Positions 17,843 through 28,655 of a stretch of DNA of 64,000 nt are shown in pieces. The notes under the pieces were generated by a model. That model saw nothing but the letters and a program-made list of their open reading frames with translations. It searched no databases and had not been told where the DNA came from. The DNA is from Banduia mediterranea (lineage in GTDB: Bacteria; Pseudomonadota; Gammaproteobacteria; Nevskiales; Nevskiaceae). The position numbers and the translations under genes are program-made. The stretch spans positions 62,001 through 126,000 of the forward strand of contig NZ_JAVRIC010000005.1 of the NCBI RefSeq assembly GCF_031846245.1, read 5' to 3'. Numbering within the stretch: position 1 is the first letter of the stretch; every line of letters begins with the position of its first letter.

Positions 17843-19561
17843 ATGCGCTCGATTCTTGTCGCGGCCGGACTGGCCACCATCGTATTGGCGGCCGCCTGCG
17901 GCACACCGCGTGAGCCGCAGCGGACTGCGGATACGCAGACGCCACCGGTCGCGCCCAAGCCGCATCCCGAAGCGGCCGACGCGGTCGCTCAGATCATGCT
18001 GGAGCGTGCCCAGGCCAGCGGCGCCCAGCAGAAGTACGCGCTGCGTTCGCAGATGATGGCGCCGGTGTCGGTCCTGCCGAGCCCGCGGCCCTTGCCGCCG
18101 ATGAGCCTCGAAGAGCGCGAACGCTACGCGCATCTGGCGCAGAACCCGGTGCACGCCGTCGGTGAAGACCCGGTGTCCACCTTCTCGGCCGATGTGGATA
18201 CCGGCAGCTATGCCAATCTGCGCCGCTTCCTGCAGCAAGGACGCCTGCCGCCGGAAGATGCGGTGCGCGTCGAGGAATTCATCAACGCCTTCGACTACGC
18301 CTATCCGGCGCCTGGCGGCACCGCGTCGAGCACCCCGTTTTCGGTGCAGACCGAAGTCGCGCCGACGCCGTGGAACGCGAACACCTTGCTGATGCGTGTC
18401 GGCATTCAGGGCTGGCTGCCCGAAGGGCCGCTACCACCGTCCAATCTGGTGTTCCTGGTCGATGTCTCGGGCTCGATGCAGGCGCAGGACAAGCTGCCGC
18501 TGCTGCAATCCTCGCTGCGTCTGCTGGTCGGACAACTGCGCGCCGAGGACCGCATCAGCCTGATCACCTATGCCTCGGGCGTGCGCACGGTGCTGGAGCC
18601 GACGCCGGGCGATCAGCGCACCACCATCCTCGCGGCGATCGACGATCTGCGCGCCGGCGGTTCGACCAACGGCGGTGACGGTATTCGCCGCGCCTACGAC
18701 GCCGCGCATCAGGCCATGATCGGCGATGGCATCAACCGAATCCTGCTGTGCACCGACGGCGACTTCAACGTGGGTACGGTCGATTTCGAGCAGCTCAAGG
18801 ATCTGGTGGAGCGCGAGCGCGCCGGTGGCGTGGCACTGTCCACTTTCGGTTTCGGGCAAGGCAACTACAATGATCAGTTGATGGAGCAGCTTGCCGATGC
18901 CGGCAATGGCAACTATGGCTACATCGACACCTTGATGGAGGCGCAGAAGCTGTTCGTGCGCAACCGCGCGGCCACTTTGCGCACCATCGCCAAGGACGTG
19001 AAGATCCAGGTCGAGTTCAATCCCTCGGTGGTCGCCGAGTACCGGTTGATCGGCTACGAGAATCGCGCGCTGGCACGCGAGGATTTCGCGAATGACAAGG
19101 TGGATGCCGGCGAAATCGGTGCCGGCCACAGCGTGACCGCGCTGTATGAGATCGCTCTGCTCGGTTCCGATGGGCAACGCCTGGAACCGCTGCGCTACCA
19201 GCCCGAGGCCACAGCCGCGCCGCATGGCGGTGAACTGGCCCTGGTGCGCCTGCGTTACAAGGCGCCGGACGGCGAGGTCTCGAAACTGATCGAACGGCCG
19301 GTGCGTCGCGACGAGGTGCTGTCCGATTTCGATCGGGCCAGCGAATCGACGCGCTGGGCGGCTTCCATCGCGGCCTTCGGGCAGTCGCTGCGCGGCGGCA
19401 AGTATCTGGGAAGCTACGGTTACCCGGAGATTCGCGCGCTGGCCGCGCACAGCCGCGGTGATGACCCGTATGGCGATCGCGCGGAACTGCTTAAACTGGT
19501 CGATCTGGCGCAGTCTCTGGCGCAGCACACGACCGGAACGGATGTCGCAAGCGGACACTGA
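17843..19561 (+). CDS. von Willebrand factor A lipoprotein (YfbK-like)
   Basis: This 572-residue protein has a lipobox LAAAC (Cys19), a proline-rich linker and the YfbK N-terminal region with FSADVDTGSYANLRR (about 114-128). A vWA domain follows, with an intact metal-ion-dependent adhesion motif DVSGS (207-211), and then a C-terminal DUF3520-type region (about 400-555). It is probably anchored to the periplasmic face of a membrane and binds a protein partner through Mg2+. Its 3' end overlaps the ECF sigma gene by 20 bases, so the two are co-expressed. A sensory or envelope-surveillance role for the sigma/anti-sigma pair is inference. Confidence 0.9.
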   Translation: MRSILVAAGLATIVLAAACGTPREPQRTADTQTPPVAPKPHPEAADAVAQIMLERAQASGAQQKYALRSQMMAPVSVLPSPRPLPPMSLEERERYAHLAQNPVHAVGEDPVSTFSADVDTGSYANLRRFLQQGRLPPEDAVRVEEFINAFDYAYPAPGGTASSTPFSVQTEVAPTPWNANTLLMRVGIQGWLPEGPLPPSNLVFLVDVSGSMQAQDKLPLLQSSLRLLVGQLRAEDRISLITYASGVRTVLEPTPGDQRTTILAAIDDLRAGGSTNGGDGIRRAYDAAHQAMIGDGINRILLCTDGDFNVGTVDFEQLKDLVERERAGGVALSTFGFGQGNYNDQLMEQLADAGNGNYGYIDTLMEAQKLFVRNRAATLRTIAKDVKIQVEFNPSVVAEYRLIGYENRALAREDFANDKVDAGEIGAGHSVTALYEIALLGSDGQRLEPLRYQPEATAAPHGGELALVRLRYKAPDGEVSKLIERPVRRDEVLSDFDRASESTRWAASIAAFGQSLRGGKYLGSYGYPEIRALAAHSRGDDPYGDRAELLKLVDLAQSLAQHTTGTDVASGH

Positions 19562-20090
19562 CGAAGCCCTGATGCAGGCCTATGGCGCCGGCGACGCGCA
19601 TGCGTTCCAGCGCCTCTACCTGCGCCACGCCGATCCGGTGTATCGCTACTGCCTGCGTGCCAGCGGTTCGCCAGCGAACGCCGCCGAGTTCGCGCAGGAT
19701 GTGTGGATGCGGGTCATCGAGGCGCGTCAGCGCTACGCTCGGACTGCCGGATTCAAGACCTGGCTGTACCGCATCGCCCACAATCGCATGGTCGACCACT
19801 GGCGCGCACAGGCGACGCGCGGCAGCAGCGAGACTTTGGCCGACGAACAGGCCGATCCCTCGGCTTCGCCGGAACGCCGTGCCGCCGCCGAGGACTGCGT
19901 GGCTCGTCTGCAAGTCGAACTCGCTGGCTTGCCATTCGAACAGTGCGAGCTGATCGTACTGCGCGAAGAGGGCGAACTGACGCTGGAACAGATGGCGGAG
20001 CTGCAGGGCGTGGGTCGCGAAACCGTCAAGAGCCGGCTGCGCTACGCGCTGGCCAAGCTGAAGGAGGCCTTGCATGACTGCCTCGAATGA
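19542..20090 (+). CDS. ECF-family RNA polymerase sigma factor
   Basis: This 182-residue sigma factor has only regions 2 and 4. Region 2 spans about residues 12-85 (LYLRHADPVYRYC, AQDVWMRVIEARQRY, FKTWLYRIAHNRMVDHWR). Region 4 spans about 125-178, with the helix-turn-helix ELTLEQMAELQGVGRETVKSRLRYALAKLKEAL. The start at 19542 lies inside the end of the vWA gene; the next gene, a probable anti-sigma factor, overlaps its 3' end by 17 bases. Several cysteines (Cys28, Cys113, Cys127) are present but not in a clear metal motif. Confidence 0.93.
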   Translation: MSQADTDEALMQAYGAGDAHAFQRLYLRHADPVYRYCLRASGSPANAAEFAQDVWMRVIEARQRYARTAGFKTWLYRIAHNRMVDHWRAQATRGSSETLADEQADPSASPERRAAAEDCVARLQVELAGLPFEQCELIVLREEGELTLEQMAELQGVGRETVKSRLRYALAKLKEALHDCLE

Positions 20091-20892
20091 GCGCGATCCC
20101 GGTCGCGATCGCGAACTGGATGACTATCTGGCCGGTCGCCATGCGCTGTCGCGTCACTACGCGCAGGCGCGGGTCGAGCGTCCCACCGGGCATGACGCAG
20201 CGATACTCGCCAAGGCCGCCGCGGCGGCGCAGGCCGGCACAGCCAAGCGTGGCGGGCACCGCTGGCAGCCGGTCCTGGCCGTGGCCGCAACGATGGTGCT
20301 CGGCGTGGCCGTCGGCTGGAATCTGCTGCGGACACCGGCGGCGGACGTCGGCGCCGATTCCGACAGTGCGATGGGCTCGGCCGCGCCGTCCGCATCTGGC
20401 GACATTGCGGCCCCGGGTTCGCAGAAGGCCGCCGAAGCCATACGGGCCGAGGATGCGCAGCAACAGCGTCTTGCGCAAAAGCAGGCGTCCGCGCGCGCTG
20501 CGCAGCCACGCGCCCAGGCCTTTGCGGCGCCACGCTCGCTGCACGGCCCGAACCCGCAGATGGCCGCGCCGCCGCCTCGCGGCGCTGCGAACCCGTCACC
20601 CCCGCTGATTTCCGACGACCCGCAGATTCAGCGGCTGATCGACCACGTGCGCGAACTGCCGGACGGAACGGTTCGTCTCGACGGCAAAAGCCTGTCCGGC
20701 TCCGCGCTGGCCGAGGTCTGGACGCAGCGCTGGGCGCGTTCCGGCACGCGCTGCTCACTGGCTGCGGATTTCGTGGACTATTGCGCGCTGCCGGACTACG
20801 AGGGTGCACAGATCGAGCAGGACGGAGAACTTCAGCCCCTGCGCCCGATTCTGCATCGCTGGATTCGCAACATGGAACATCCGCCGAGATGA
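20074..20892 (+). CDS. Probable anti-sigma factor (single-pass membrane protein)
   Basis: This 272-residue protein has a charged cytoplasmic N-terminus (about 1-62) containing ELDDYLAGRHALSRHY. One membrane helix (about 65-85) follows, then a long alanine/glutamine/proline-rich periplasmic linker, then a small conserved C-terminal domain with two cysteines (RCSLAADFVDYC) that could form a disulfide. The position directly after an ECF sigma gene with 17 bases overlap, a strong AAGGAGG site and the one-helix topology all fit an anti-sigma factor. I do not see a classical zinc-binding anti-sigma motif, so the family assignment is by context. Confidence 0.7.
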   Translation: MTASNERDPGRDRELDDYLAGRHALSRHYAQARVERPTGHDAAILAKAAAAAQAGTAKRGGHRWQPVLAVAATMVLGVAVGWNLLRTPAADVGADSDSAMGSAAPSASGDIAAPGSQKAAEAIRAEDAQQQRLAQKQASARAAQPRAQAFAAPRSLHGPNPQMAAPPPRGAANPSPPLISDDPQIQRLIDHVRELPDGTVRLDGKSLSGSALAEVWTQRWARSGTRCSLAADFVDYCALPDYEGAQIEQDGELQPLRPILHRWIRNMEHPPR

Positions 20893-21584
20893 GCAAGTCG
20901 CACGCGACTCCGTACTTCGACGGAGCCACTTTCAAGTTTCTGCAACAGCTTTCGCGCAACAACAACCGCGAGTGGTTCACCGCGAACAAGGCACGCCATG
21001 AGGCGTCCGTGCGCGGCCCGGCGCTGGCGCTGATCACCGATCTGGCCGAACCCCTGGCCGCAATCAGCCCGAAGTTCCGCGCCGTACCCAAGGCCGTGGG
21101 CGGCTCGCTGTTCAGGATTCAGCGCGACACCCGCTTTTCCAACAACAAGCTGCCGTACAAGACCTGGATCGGCCTGCGCTTTTTTCACGAACGCGGCCGT
21201 GATGGCGATGCGCCGCTGTTCTACCTGCACATCGAACCCGGCAACAGCTTCGTCGGCGGTGGTCTGTGGCATCCGCAGGCGGCGGCACTGCGCAAGATCC
21301 GCGACTACCTGATCGCCAATCCCGTGAGCTGGAAGGCCGTGTGCACTCAGGCTGAGAAGCGGGGCTTCGTCTGGGGCGGAGAATCACTGCTGCGTGCGCC
21401 GCGCGGTTACGAGCCGGACCACGAATTGATCGAGCATCTCAAACGCAAGGATTTCGTGCTGTCGCGGGGGCTTTCCGACGACGAGGTTCTGTCGGAACGG
21501 TTCGGCCGCACGATCATTACGGCATTCGATCAGGTGGCGCCACTGGTCGACTGGCTGTGTGACGCGGTGGAGATCGACTTCTAG
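20889..21584 (+). CDS. DUF2461 (TIGR02453) family protein
   Basis: This 231-residue protein has the conserved DUF2461 blocks: FLQQLSRNNNREWFTANKARHE near the start (16-37), FRIQRDTRFSNNKLPYKTWIGLRF (about 75-98), HIEPGNSFVGGGLW (about 113-126) and the RAPRGYEPDHEL segment. The function of this widespread family is unknown. Its ATG overlaps the anti-sigma stop (ATGA), so it is translated with the sigma module, though a functional link is not established. Confidence 0.9.
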   Translation: MSKSHATPYFDGATFKFLQQLSRNNNREWFTANKARHEASVRGPALALITDLAEPLAAISPKFRAVPKAVGGSLFRIQRDTRFSNNKLPYKTWIGLRFFHERGRDGDAPLFYLHIEPGNSFVGGGLWHPQAAALRKIRDYLIANPVSWKAVCTQAEKRGFVWGGESLLRAPRGYEPDHELIEHLKRKDFVLSRGLSDDEVLSERFGRTIITAFDQVAPLVDWLCDAVEIDF

Positions 21585-21630
21585 GCGCACCGGCCTCGGC
21601 GACCGAAAGGGCGTGGTCTTGGCAAACGCT

Positions 21631-22968
21631 CTATTCGATGTCGAGTTTCTTGATCTTGTAGCGCAGCGCGCGGAAGGACATGCCCAGCAGCTGGGCGGCG
21701 CGCGTCTTGTTGTAGCGCGCTTTCTCCAGCGCTTCGCGAATCGCCTGCCGCTCCATGTCCTGCATGTGCTCGGGCAGTGAGGCTTTGCCGGACGCCGCGT
21801 GCGGCGGCGTCAGGATGGGATCGTCGCGCAAGGCGAGGTCTTCGACCGTGATGGTCTGTCCGTCGCACAGCGTCACGGCCCGTTCGAGGATGTTTTCCAG
21901 CTCGCGGACATTGCCGGGGAAGTCGTAGAGGCGCAGGCGCTGCATGGCTGCGCTGTCGATCGCGGGGGCTGTCTCGAATCCGGCCTCGGCGGACAGGCGC
22001 TGCAGGATGTACCGAGCCAGCACCGGGATGTCGTCGCCGAGTTCGCGCAGCGGTGCGGTCTGGACTTCGATGACATTGAGGCGATAGTAGAGGTCCTGCC
22101 GGAATGCGCCGTCGCGAACCAGCTCCGACAGGTTCTTGTGCGTGGCCGAGATGATGCGCACGTTGACCGGAATCTCCAGTTCGGCGCCGACCGGGCGCAC
22201 CGCCCGTTCCTGCACGGCGCGCAACAGCTTGACCTGCATGTGCAATGGAAGATCGGCGACCTCGTCGAGAAACAGCGTGCCGCCTTCGGCGCTCTGGAAC
22301 AGGCCGGCCTTGTCGCGCGTGGCGCCGGTGAAGCTGCCTTTGACATGACCGAAGAACTCGCTTTCCATCAGCTCGGTCGGGATGGCGCCGCAGTTCACCG
22401 GGACGAACGGGCCTCCGGCGCGTGGGCTGCGCTGGTGAATCATGCGGGCGACGAGTTCCTTGCCGGTGCCGGATTCTCCGGTGATGTGCAATGGTGCCTG
22501 CGAGCGTGCGACACGTGCGATCAGCGCACGCAACTGCTGCACACGGGGGGAATTTCCGAGCAGTTCGACGCCGCTGGCGGTCGCCGGCGGCGATGGTGGA
22601 CTCCCGAGTTTGAGCGCCGCGTCGAACAGCTTGCGCACGGTGCCGAGATCCACCGGTTTGGAGACGAAGTCGAAGGCGCCGGCCTTGAGGCTTTCCACCG
22701 CAGCTTCAGCGTTGCCGTAGGCGGTGATGACGGCGACCGGTGTCTGCGGACAGTGCTTTTGAATGTGTGCGATGACGTCGAGCCCGCTGCCGTCGGGCAG
22801 GCGCATATCGGTGATGCACAGCTTGAAGCTGTGGCGCGCCAGCTGGTCCCTGGCCTCGGCGACACTGGCGGCCGCTTCGCTGCGCACGCCCATGCGTGAC
22901 AGGGTGATCTCCAGCAATTCGCGGATATCGGCTTCGTCGTCGACGATCAGGCCGAGTGCTTGGTTCAA
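21631..22968 (-). CDS. pilR: NtrC-family response regulator PilR
   Basis: This sigma-54-dependent activator has 445 residues, the usual PilR length. The receiver domain (about 5-118) has the phosphorylation site Asp54. The AAA+ domain carries Walker A GESGTGKE (164-171) and the sigma-54 contact loop GSFTGA (211-216, normally GAFTGA), and a Fis-type helix-turn-helix closes the protein (ARYNKTRAAQLLGMSFRALRYKIKKL). I chose a TTG start at 22968 that overlaps the pilS stop (TTGA); the longer frame reaching 23259 lies within pilS and is not coding. PilR activates type IV pilin genes in Pseudomonas. No type IVa pilin gene is in this window, so its target is elsewhere. Confidence 0.93.
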   Translation of the reverse strand: MNQALGLIVDDEADIRELLEITLSRMGVRSEAAASVAEARDQLARHSFKLCITDMRLPDGSGLDVIAHIQKHCPQTPVAVITAYGNAEAAVESLKAGAFDFVSKPVDLGTVRKLFDAALKLGSPPSPPATASGVELLGNSPRVQQLRALIARVARSQAPLHITGESGTGKELVARMIHQRSPRAGGPFVPVNCGAIPTELMESEFFGHVKGSFTGATRDKAGLFQSAEGGTLFLDEVADLPLHMQVKLLRAVQERAVRPVGAELEIPVNVRIISATHKNLSELVRDGAFRQDLYYRLNVIEVQTAPLRELGDDIPVLARYILQRLSAEAGFETAPAIDSAAMQRLRLYDFPGNVRELENILERAVTLCDGQTITVEDLALRDDPILTPPHAASGKASLPEHMQDMERQAIREALEKARYNKTRAAQLLGMSFRALRYKIKKLDIE

Positions 22969-24581
22969 GGACGGGTTCCTCCGGCGCGGGCGAAGATGAT
23001 GCGGAAACAGGCGCCGCCCTCGGGAACGGCGCGGTAGATCAGCCGCGCGTGATTGTATTCGCATAATTCGCGCGCGAGATAAAGGCCGAGGCCGGTCCCG
23101 CCGTGCGCGGTGGTGAAGAACGGTTCGAAGATCTGATCGCGCCGATCCTCGGCGATGCCCGGTCCGTCGTCGCGGATTTCGAGAAACGGGGCGCCGCTGT
23201 CGGTGGTGCCGATCGTTTGTGAGACCCGCTGGCCGCCGTGCTCGAAGGCGTTGTCCCACAGATTGAACAACACCTGGTTGAGATGGTCGCGATCGAAGCG
23301 CACCGAGGCCTTGAGGCTGGAGGGCGGTGGATCGACCTTGCGCGAGTCCCGCGGGTGGATCTCCAGGTACTGTCTCAGGCTTTGGCGCAGGTGTTCGGCC
23401 AGGGCAAGCGTGCCCGGCGATCGCGCCTGCGGTCGCGACAGCGTCAGTACATCGCTGACGATGCGTTCGATCCGCCGGCCGTGACGTTGAATCATGTCCA
23501 GCAGGCGCTGGTCCTCGACGTCGAGCCGCTCGCTTTCGCCCAGCAGCTGGCTGGCATGCTGGATCGCCGACAGCGGATTGCGGATTTCGTGGGCGATGCT
23601 CGCCGAGAGTCGGCCGAGCGCGACCAGTTTCATGCGTTGCGCTTCGGCGCGGATCTGCGCGGCGTCCTCAAGCGTGATCAGGATCGGTGCCGCGTCGCCG
23701 GTCGCCAGGCGGGTGTAGCGCGGCATCAGCTCCACGTTACCGAGCACGATCGGCGAGTACGCGCCGGGCAGGGCCTCGCGCCAGAGGCCCACGGCTTCGG
23801 CGAGATCGGGCACCTGATCGAGTCGCGGGGATGCTTCAGCGCCGCTTTCCAGACGCAGCAGGCGCCGCGCGACCGCATTGAAGGCACGCATGCGGTTGTC
23901 GTTGTCGAGCACGATCACGGCCGTGCGCATCGACTCGACGATACTGTCGTTGATGCGCGACAGATCGATGAGCTCGCTGCCGACGCGTGCCGCCTGTGCC
24001 TCGCTCTTGCGCGCGCGCATCGCCATCTGATTGGCGCCGGCTGCGGTGGCGAAAAAAATGACCCCCAGGATTCCGATTGCGGTGAAGTCGTCGGCGCTCC
24101 AGCCGGTTCGAAGCTGCCGGTAGATCTCCTCGCTGAACAGCGCCAGCGTCGAGGCGGCGGCCGTGAGCAGGGCCAGACGCCCCGGCAGCACCAGCGCATA
24201 GCCCACGGTCGGCGTGATCAGCAGCACGCCCAAGCCGCTGTCGACACCGCCGCTGCTCAGCAGCAGCAGCGACAGCCCGACCAGATCGACCGTGAATTGC
24301 AGGGTGGCGTGCACGATCAGTCCGGCGGCACGCCATTGCATCGCCAGTGTGGTCAGGATGCCCGCGCCGAAGTAGCAGAAGATGCTGAGCTGGAACAGCC
24401 AGGGCTGCTCGCTGCCCAGCGCTGTGGGCGCCACCCGGCTGTAGTAGAGGCCCACAAGCAGGACCGCCAGCAGCAGACGATAGCCGCAGATCGCCAGCAG
24501 GATCTGCCAGTCACTCTCTCGCGTCGAGCTGACGGTAGCTGCCGTCGTTCGGTCCGGGGCGGCCGGATTCAGCATGGCCAT
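22965..24581 (-). CDS. pilS: Sensor histidine kinase PilS
   Basis: This 538-residue membrane kinase has about six N-terminal helices (about residues 26-180) and a PAS-like domain (about 210-300). The H-box [17 protein letters not shown] carries phospho-acceptor His331. The ATPase domain has an N-box (LWDNAFEHG), DDGPGI and GTGLGLYL. This is the PilS arrangement, and it is coupled to PilR downstream. ATGs at 24581 and 24575 are both possible; the second has the better-spaced GGA. PilS senses pilin levels in the inner membrane in Pseudomonas (family knowledge). Confidence 0.92.
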   Translation of the reverse strand: MAMLNPAAPDRTTAATVSSTRESDWQILLAICGYRLLLAVLLVGLYYSRVAPTALGSEQPWLFQLSIFCYFGAGILTTLAMQWRAAGLIVHATLQFTVDLVGLSLLLLSSGGVDSGLGVLLITPTVGYALVLPGRLALLTAAASTLALFSEEIYRQLRTGWSADDFTAIGILGVIFFATAAGANQMAMRARKSEAQAARVGSELIDLSRINDSIVESMRTAVIVLDNDNRMRAFNAVARRLLRLESGAEASPRLDQVPDLAEAVGLWREALPGAYSPIVLGNVELMPRYTRLATGDAAPILITLEDAAQIRAEAQRMKLVALGRLSASIAHEIRNPLSAIQHASQLLGESERLDVEDQRLLDMIQRHGRRIERIVSDVLTLSRPQARSPGTLALAEHLRQSLRQYLEIHPRDSRKVDPPPSSLKASVRFDRDHLNQVLFNLWDNAFEHGGQRVSQTIGTTDSGAPFLEIRDDGPGIAEDRRDQIFEPFFTTAHGGTGLGLYLARELCEYNHARLIYRAVPEGGACFRIIFARAGGTRP

Positions 24582-24718
24582 TCCAGGTCCGTCGGTGTCG
24601 TCGAGGCTGCGCCGGCGGGGGGCGGCCCGGGACCTTGCGGACGGCGCTTGCGCGGCTCGGCGGTCATGTTGGGGACAGTTCGGATCATCGATCGGCTCAG
24701 GCGGTAATGAAGCTTATT

Positions 24719-24747
24719 TTGCGTGGACGGCTGGATTGGGGGAAAAT
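24719..24747 (+). promoter_or_regulatory. Possible sigma-70 promoter of sucCD
   Basis: TTGCGT (24719-24724), a 17-base spacer and GAAAAT (24742-24747) lie about 70 bases upstream of sucC in the gap shared with divergent pilS. Each element matches 4 of 6 consensus positions, so support is modest. Confidence 0.35.
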
Positions 24748-24817
24748 CGCGCGCCGCAACATCCCTCGTCCATCATCGTCGATACCTTCTGGTGTCGGCA
24801 CAGCTCCGGAAGACGCC

Positions 24818-25981
<1,164 letters not shown>

Positions 25982-25995
25982 GCCGGAGCCCCGCA

Positions 25996-26871
25996 ATGAG
26001 CATCCTCGTCGACAAGAACACCAAGGTCATCTGCCAGGGCTTCACCGGCAAGCAGGGCACCTTTCATTCCGAGCAGAGCATCGCCTATGGGACCAAGCTG
26101 GTCGGCGGCGTGTCGCCGGGCAAGGGCGGCACCACGCATCTCGATCGTCCGGTGTTCAACACCGCGCATGACGCGGTTGCCGCCACCGGTGCCGAAGCGT
26201 CCATGATCTACGTGCCCGCGGCCGGTGCCGCCGACGCCATCCTCGAAGCCGCGGACGCCGGCATCAAGGTCATCATCTGCATCACCGAGGGCATACCGGT
26301 GATCGACATGGTCAAGGTCAAGGCCGCGCTCAAGAACTATCCGGACGCGGTACTGATCGGGCCGAACTGTCCGGGCGTGATCACGCCGGGCGAATGCAAG
26401 ATCGGCATCATGCCGGGCCACATCCACATGCCAGGCAAGATCGGCATCGTCTCGCGCTCCGGCACGCTGACCTACGAGGCCGTGCACCAGACCACGCAGA
26501 TCGGCCTGGGCCAGTCCACCTGCGTCGGCATCGGCGGCGACCCGGTGCGCGGCATGGGCTTCAATGAAGTACTGGCGCGCTTCAACGAGGACCCGCAGAC
26601 CGAAGGCATCATCATGGTCGGCGAAATCGGCGGTTCTTCCGAGGAAGAGGCGGCCGAATACATCAAGGATCATGTCAAGAAGCCTGTGGTGGCCTACATC
26701 GCCGGCGTTACCGCGCCGCCGGGCAAGCGCATGGGTCATGCCGGCGCGATCATTTCCGGCGGCAAGGGCACGGCCGACGAGAAGTTCAAGGCGCTGGAAG
26801 CCGCCGGCGTCAAGACCGTGCGCTCGCCGGCGGATCTGGGTTCGGCGATCAAACAACTGATGGGCGCCTGA
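25996..26871 (+). CDS. sucD: Succinate-CoA ligase subunit alpha
   Basis: CoA-binding subunit carrying the phosphorylated histidine. The 291 residues include the N-terminal Rossmann part ([15 protein letters not shown] at about 13-27), the [16 protein letters not shown] segment (122-137), and His248 in [12 protein letters not shown], the phosphohistidine site. It forms an operon with sucC. The stop is followed by about 130 bases without a gene. That stretch contains the hairpin GGCGCC...GGCGCC (about 26970-26993) but no T run. Confidence 0.97.
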   Translation: MSILVDKNTKVICQGFTGKQGTFHSEQSIAYGTKLVGGVSPGKGGTTHLDRPVFNTAHDAVAATGAEASMIYVPAAGAADAILEAADAGIKVIICITEGIPVIDMVKVKAALKNYPDAVLIGPNCPGVITPGECKIGIMPGHIHMPGKIGIVSRSGTLTYEAVHQTTQIGLGQSTCVGIGGDPVRGMGFNEVLARFNEDPQTEGIIMVGEIGGSSEEEAAEYIKDHVKKPVVAYIAGVTAPPGKRMGHAGAIISGGKGTADEKFKALEAAGVKTVRSPADLGSAIKQLMGA

Positions 26872-27002
26872 GTCCGTTTGTCGTCGAATTCCACCGTGAT
26901 GGCATCGACGGTGAGGTGGTATCGGACGGCGGTTCGGGCACAGGCCCGGGCTGCCGTTTGTTCGTCTGAGGCGCCGCACAAGGGCGCCGGGAAGGCCTGC
27001 GC

Positions 27003-28622
27003 ATGACTCGTCCAATCAAGCTGGTGGCCGCCCAGATCAACCTCTGGGTCGGCGATGTCGACGGCAACGTCAAGCGCATCATCGATGCGGCCAACACTGC
27101 CAGGGACCGACACGGCGCGGATTTGATCGCGTTTCCGGAACTGTCGCTGATCGGCTATCCGCCGGACGATCTGCTGTTGCGGTCCGGTCTGCCGCCGGTG
27201 ATCGAGGAGGGACTGTCGCGCATCCGTCGCGAAGTCCAGGGCATTCACGTCGCCGTCGGGCATCCTGAATACGCGCGGGACGGCATGTACAACGCGGCCT
27301 CCGTATTCCGCGATGGCGAGGTGATCAGCCACGCGCGCAAGCAGCTGCTACCGAACTATGGCGTGTTCGACGAACGCCGCCATTTTCGGCCTGGCCGCGA
27401 CGACACGGCGGTGTTCGAACTCGGCGGAATGCGTGTCGGGCTGTGCATCTGCGAGGATCTGTGGGGGCCGGCGCCTGCGGCGCAGGCGCGCAGGGCCGGC
27501 GCGCAGCTGCTGCTCAATATCAATGCCTCGCCTTTCGCGATCGGCAAGGCTCAGCAGCGCGAGGCGGTGTTTCGCGAGCGCGCCGGCGAAAGCGGACTGC
27601 CGGTGCTGTACGTCAACCTCGTCGGCGGCCAGGACGACCTGATCTTCGACGGCGACTCGGCGGCCATGAACGGCGACGGTGAGTTCGCGATGCGCGCGCC
27701 GCTGTTCGAGGAGGGCCTGCATCTGGTCGAGTTTGATGGCAACCGTTTCATGCCGGCCGCTCAGCGGGCGCCTCGGAACGAACACGCCGTGATCTACAAG
27801 GGTGTGGTGCAGGCGATACGCGACTATGTCGATCGCAACGGCTTTCCGGGGGCGCTGATCGGCCTGTCCGGCGGCATCGATTCGGCACTGGTGGCCGCGA
27901 TGGCGGTCGATGCGCTGGGGCCGGCGCGGGTCTGGACGGTGTCGCTGCCTTCGCGCTACACCGCCGACATGTCCAACACCGACGCGGCCGAGCAGGCGCG
28001 GCGCATGGGCGCGAAGTATTCGGTTCTGCCGATCGAACCGGCCTACGAAGCCTTCACCGGCGTGCTGGCCGACACCTTCGCCTGCCGCGAGCCGGACCTG
28101 ACCGAGGAGAACATCCAGTCGCGCAGCCGTGGCGTACTGTTGATGGCCTTGTCCAACAAGTTCGGTCATGTGGTGCTGACCACCGGCAACAAGTCGGAAA
28201 TGGCGGTGGGCTACGCCACCTTGTACGGCGACATGTGCGGCGGCTTCGCGCCGATCAAGGATTGCTACAAGACCCTGGTCTACGGCCTCGCACGCTACCG
28301 CAACAGCGTGTCGGAAGTGATACCGCCGCGCGTGATCGAACGGCCGCCGACGGCGGAGTTGCGGCACGATCAGAAGGATTCGGATTCACTGCCGGATTAC
28401 GCGGTGCTGGACCCGATCCTGGAGGCCTACGTCGAAGCGCAGCGTTCAATCCCCGAGATCGTGGCGATGGGCTTCGACGAAGCCGATGTGCGCAAGGTGG
28501 CGGCCCTGGTTCGTCGCAGCGAGTACAAGCGGCGCCAGGCGCCGCCGGGTCCGAAGGTGACGAACTGCGCGTTCGGCCGCGAGCGCCGCTACCCGATCAC
28601 CGCGGTGTACGGGGATCTTTGA
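27003..28622 (+). CDS. nadE: Glutamine-dependent NAD+ synthetase
   Basis: Last step of NAD biosynthesis: amidates deamido-NAD using ATP and ammonia from glutamine. The 539-residue two-domain form is present. The N-terminal nitrilase-type glutaminase has Glu46 (FPEL), Lys113 (RKQLLPNYGVFDE) and Cys150 (CICEDLWG). The C-terminal PP-loop synthetase has SGGIDS at 289-294 and TGNKSEMAVGY. It converges with bamD, with 33 bases between the stops containing a small GTGTC-GGG-GACAC hairpin (28632-28644). Confidence 0.96.
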   Translation: MTRPIKLVAAQINLWVGDVDGNVKRIIDAANTARDRHGADLIAFPELSLIGYPPDDLLLRSGLPPVIEEGLSRIRREVQGIHVAVGHPEYARDGMYNAASVFRDGEVISHARKQLLPNYGVFDERRHFRPGRDDTAVFELGGMRVGLCICEDLWGPAPAAQARRAGAQLLLNINASPFAIGKAQQREAVFRERAGESGLPVLYVNLVGGQDDLIFDGDSAAMNGDGEFAMRAPLFEEGLHLVEFDGNRFMPAAQRAPRNEHAVIYKGVVQAIRDYVDRNGFPGALIGLSGGIDSALVAAMAVDALGPARVWTVSLPSRYTADMSNTDAAEQARRMGAKYSVLPIEPAYEAFTGVLADTFACREPDLTEENIQSRSRGVLLMALSNKFGHVVLTTGNKSEMAVGYATLYGDMCGGFAPIKDCYKTLVYGLARYRNSVSEVIPPRVIERPPTAELRHDQKDSDSLPDYAVLDPILEAYVEAQRSIPEIVAMGFDEADVRKVAALVRRSEYKRRQAPPGPKVTNCAFGRERRYPITAVYGDL

Positions 28623-28655
28623 AGTTTCGACGTGTCGGGGACACCGGCAAGGGCT

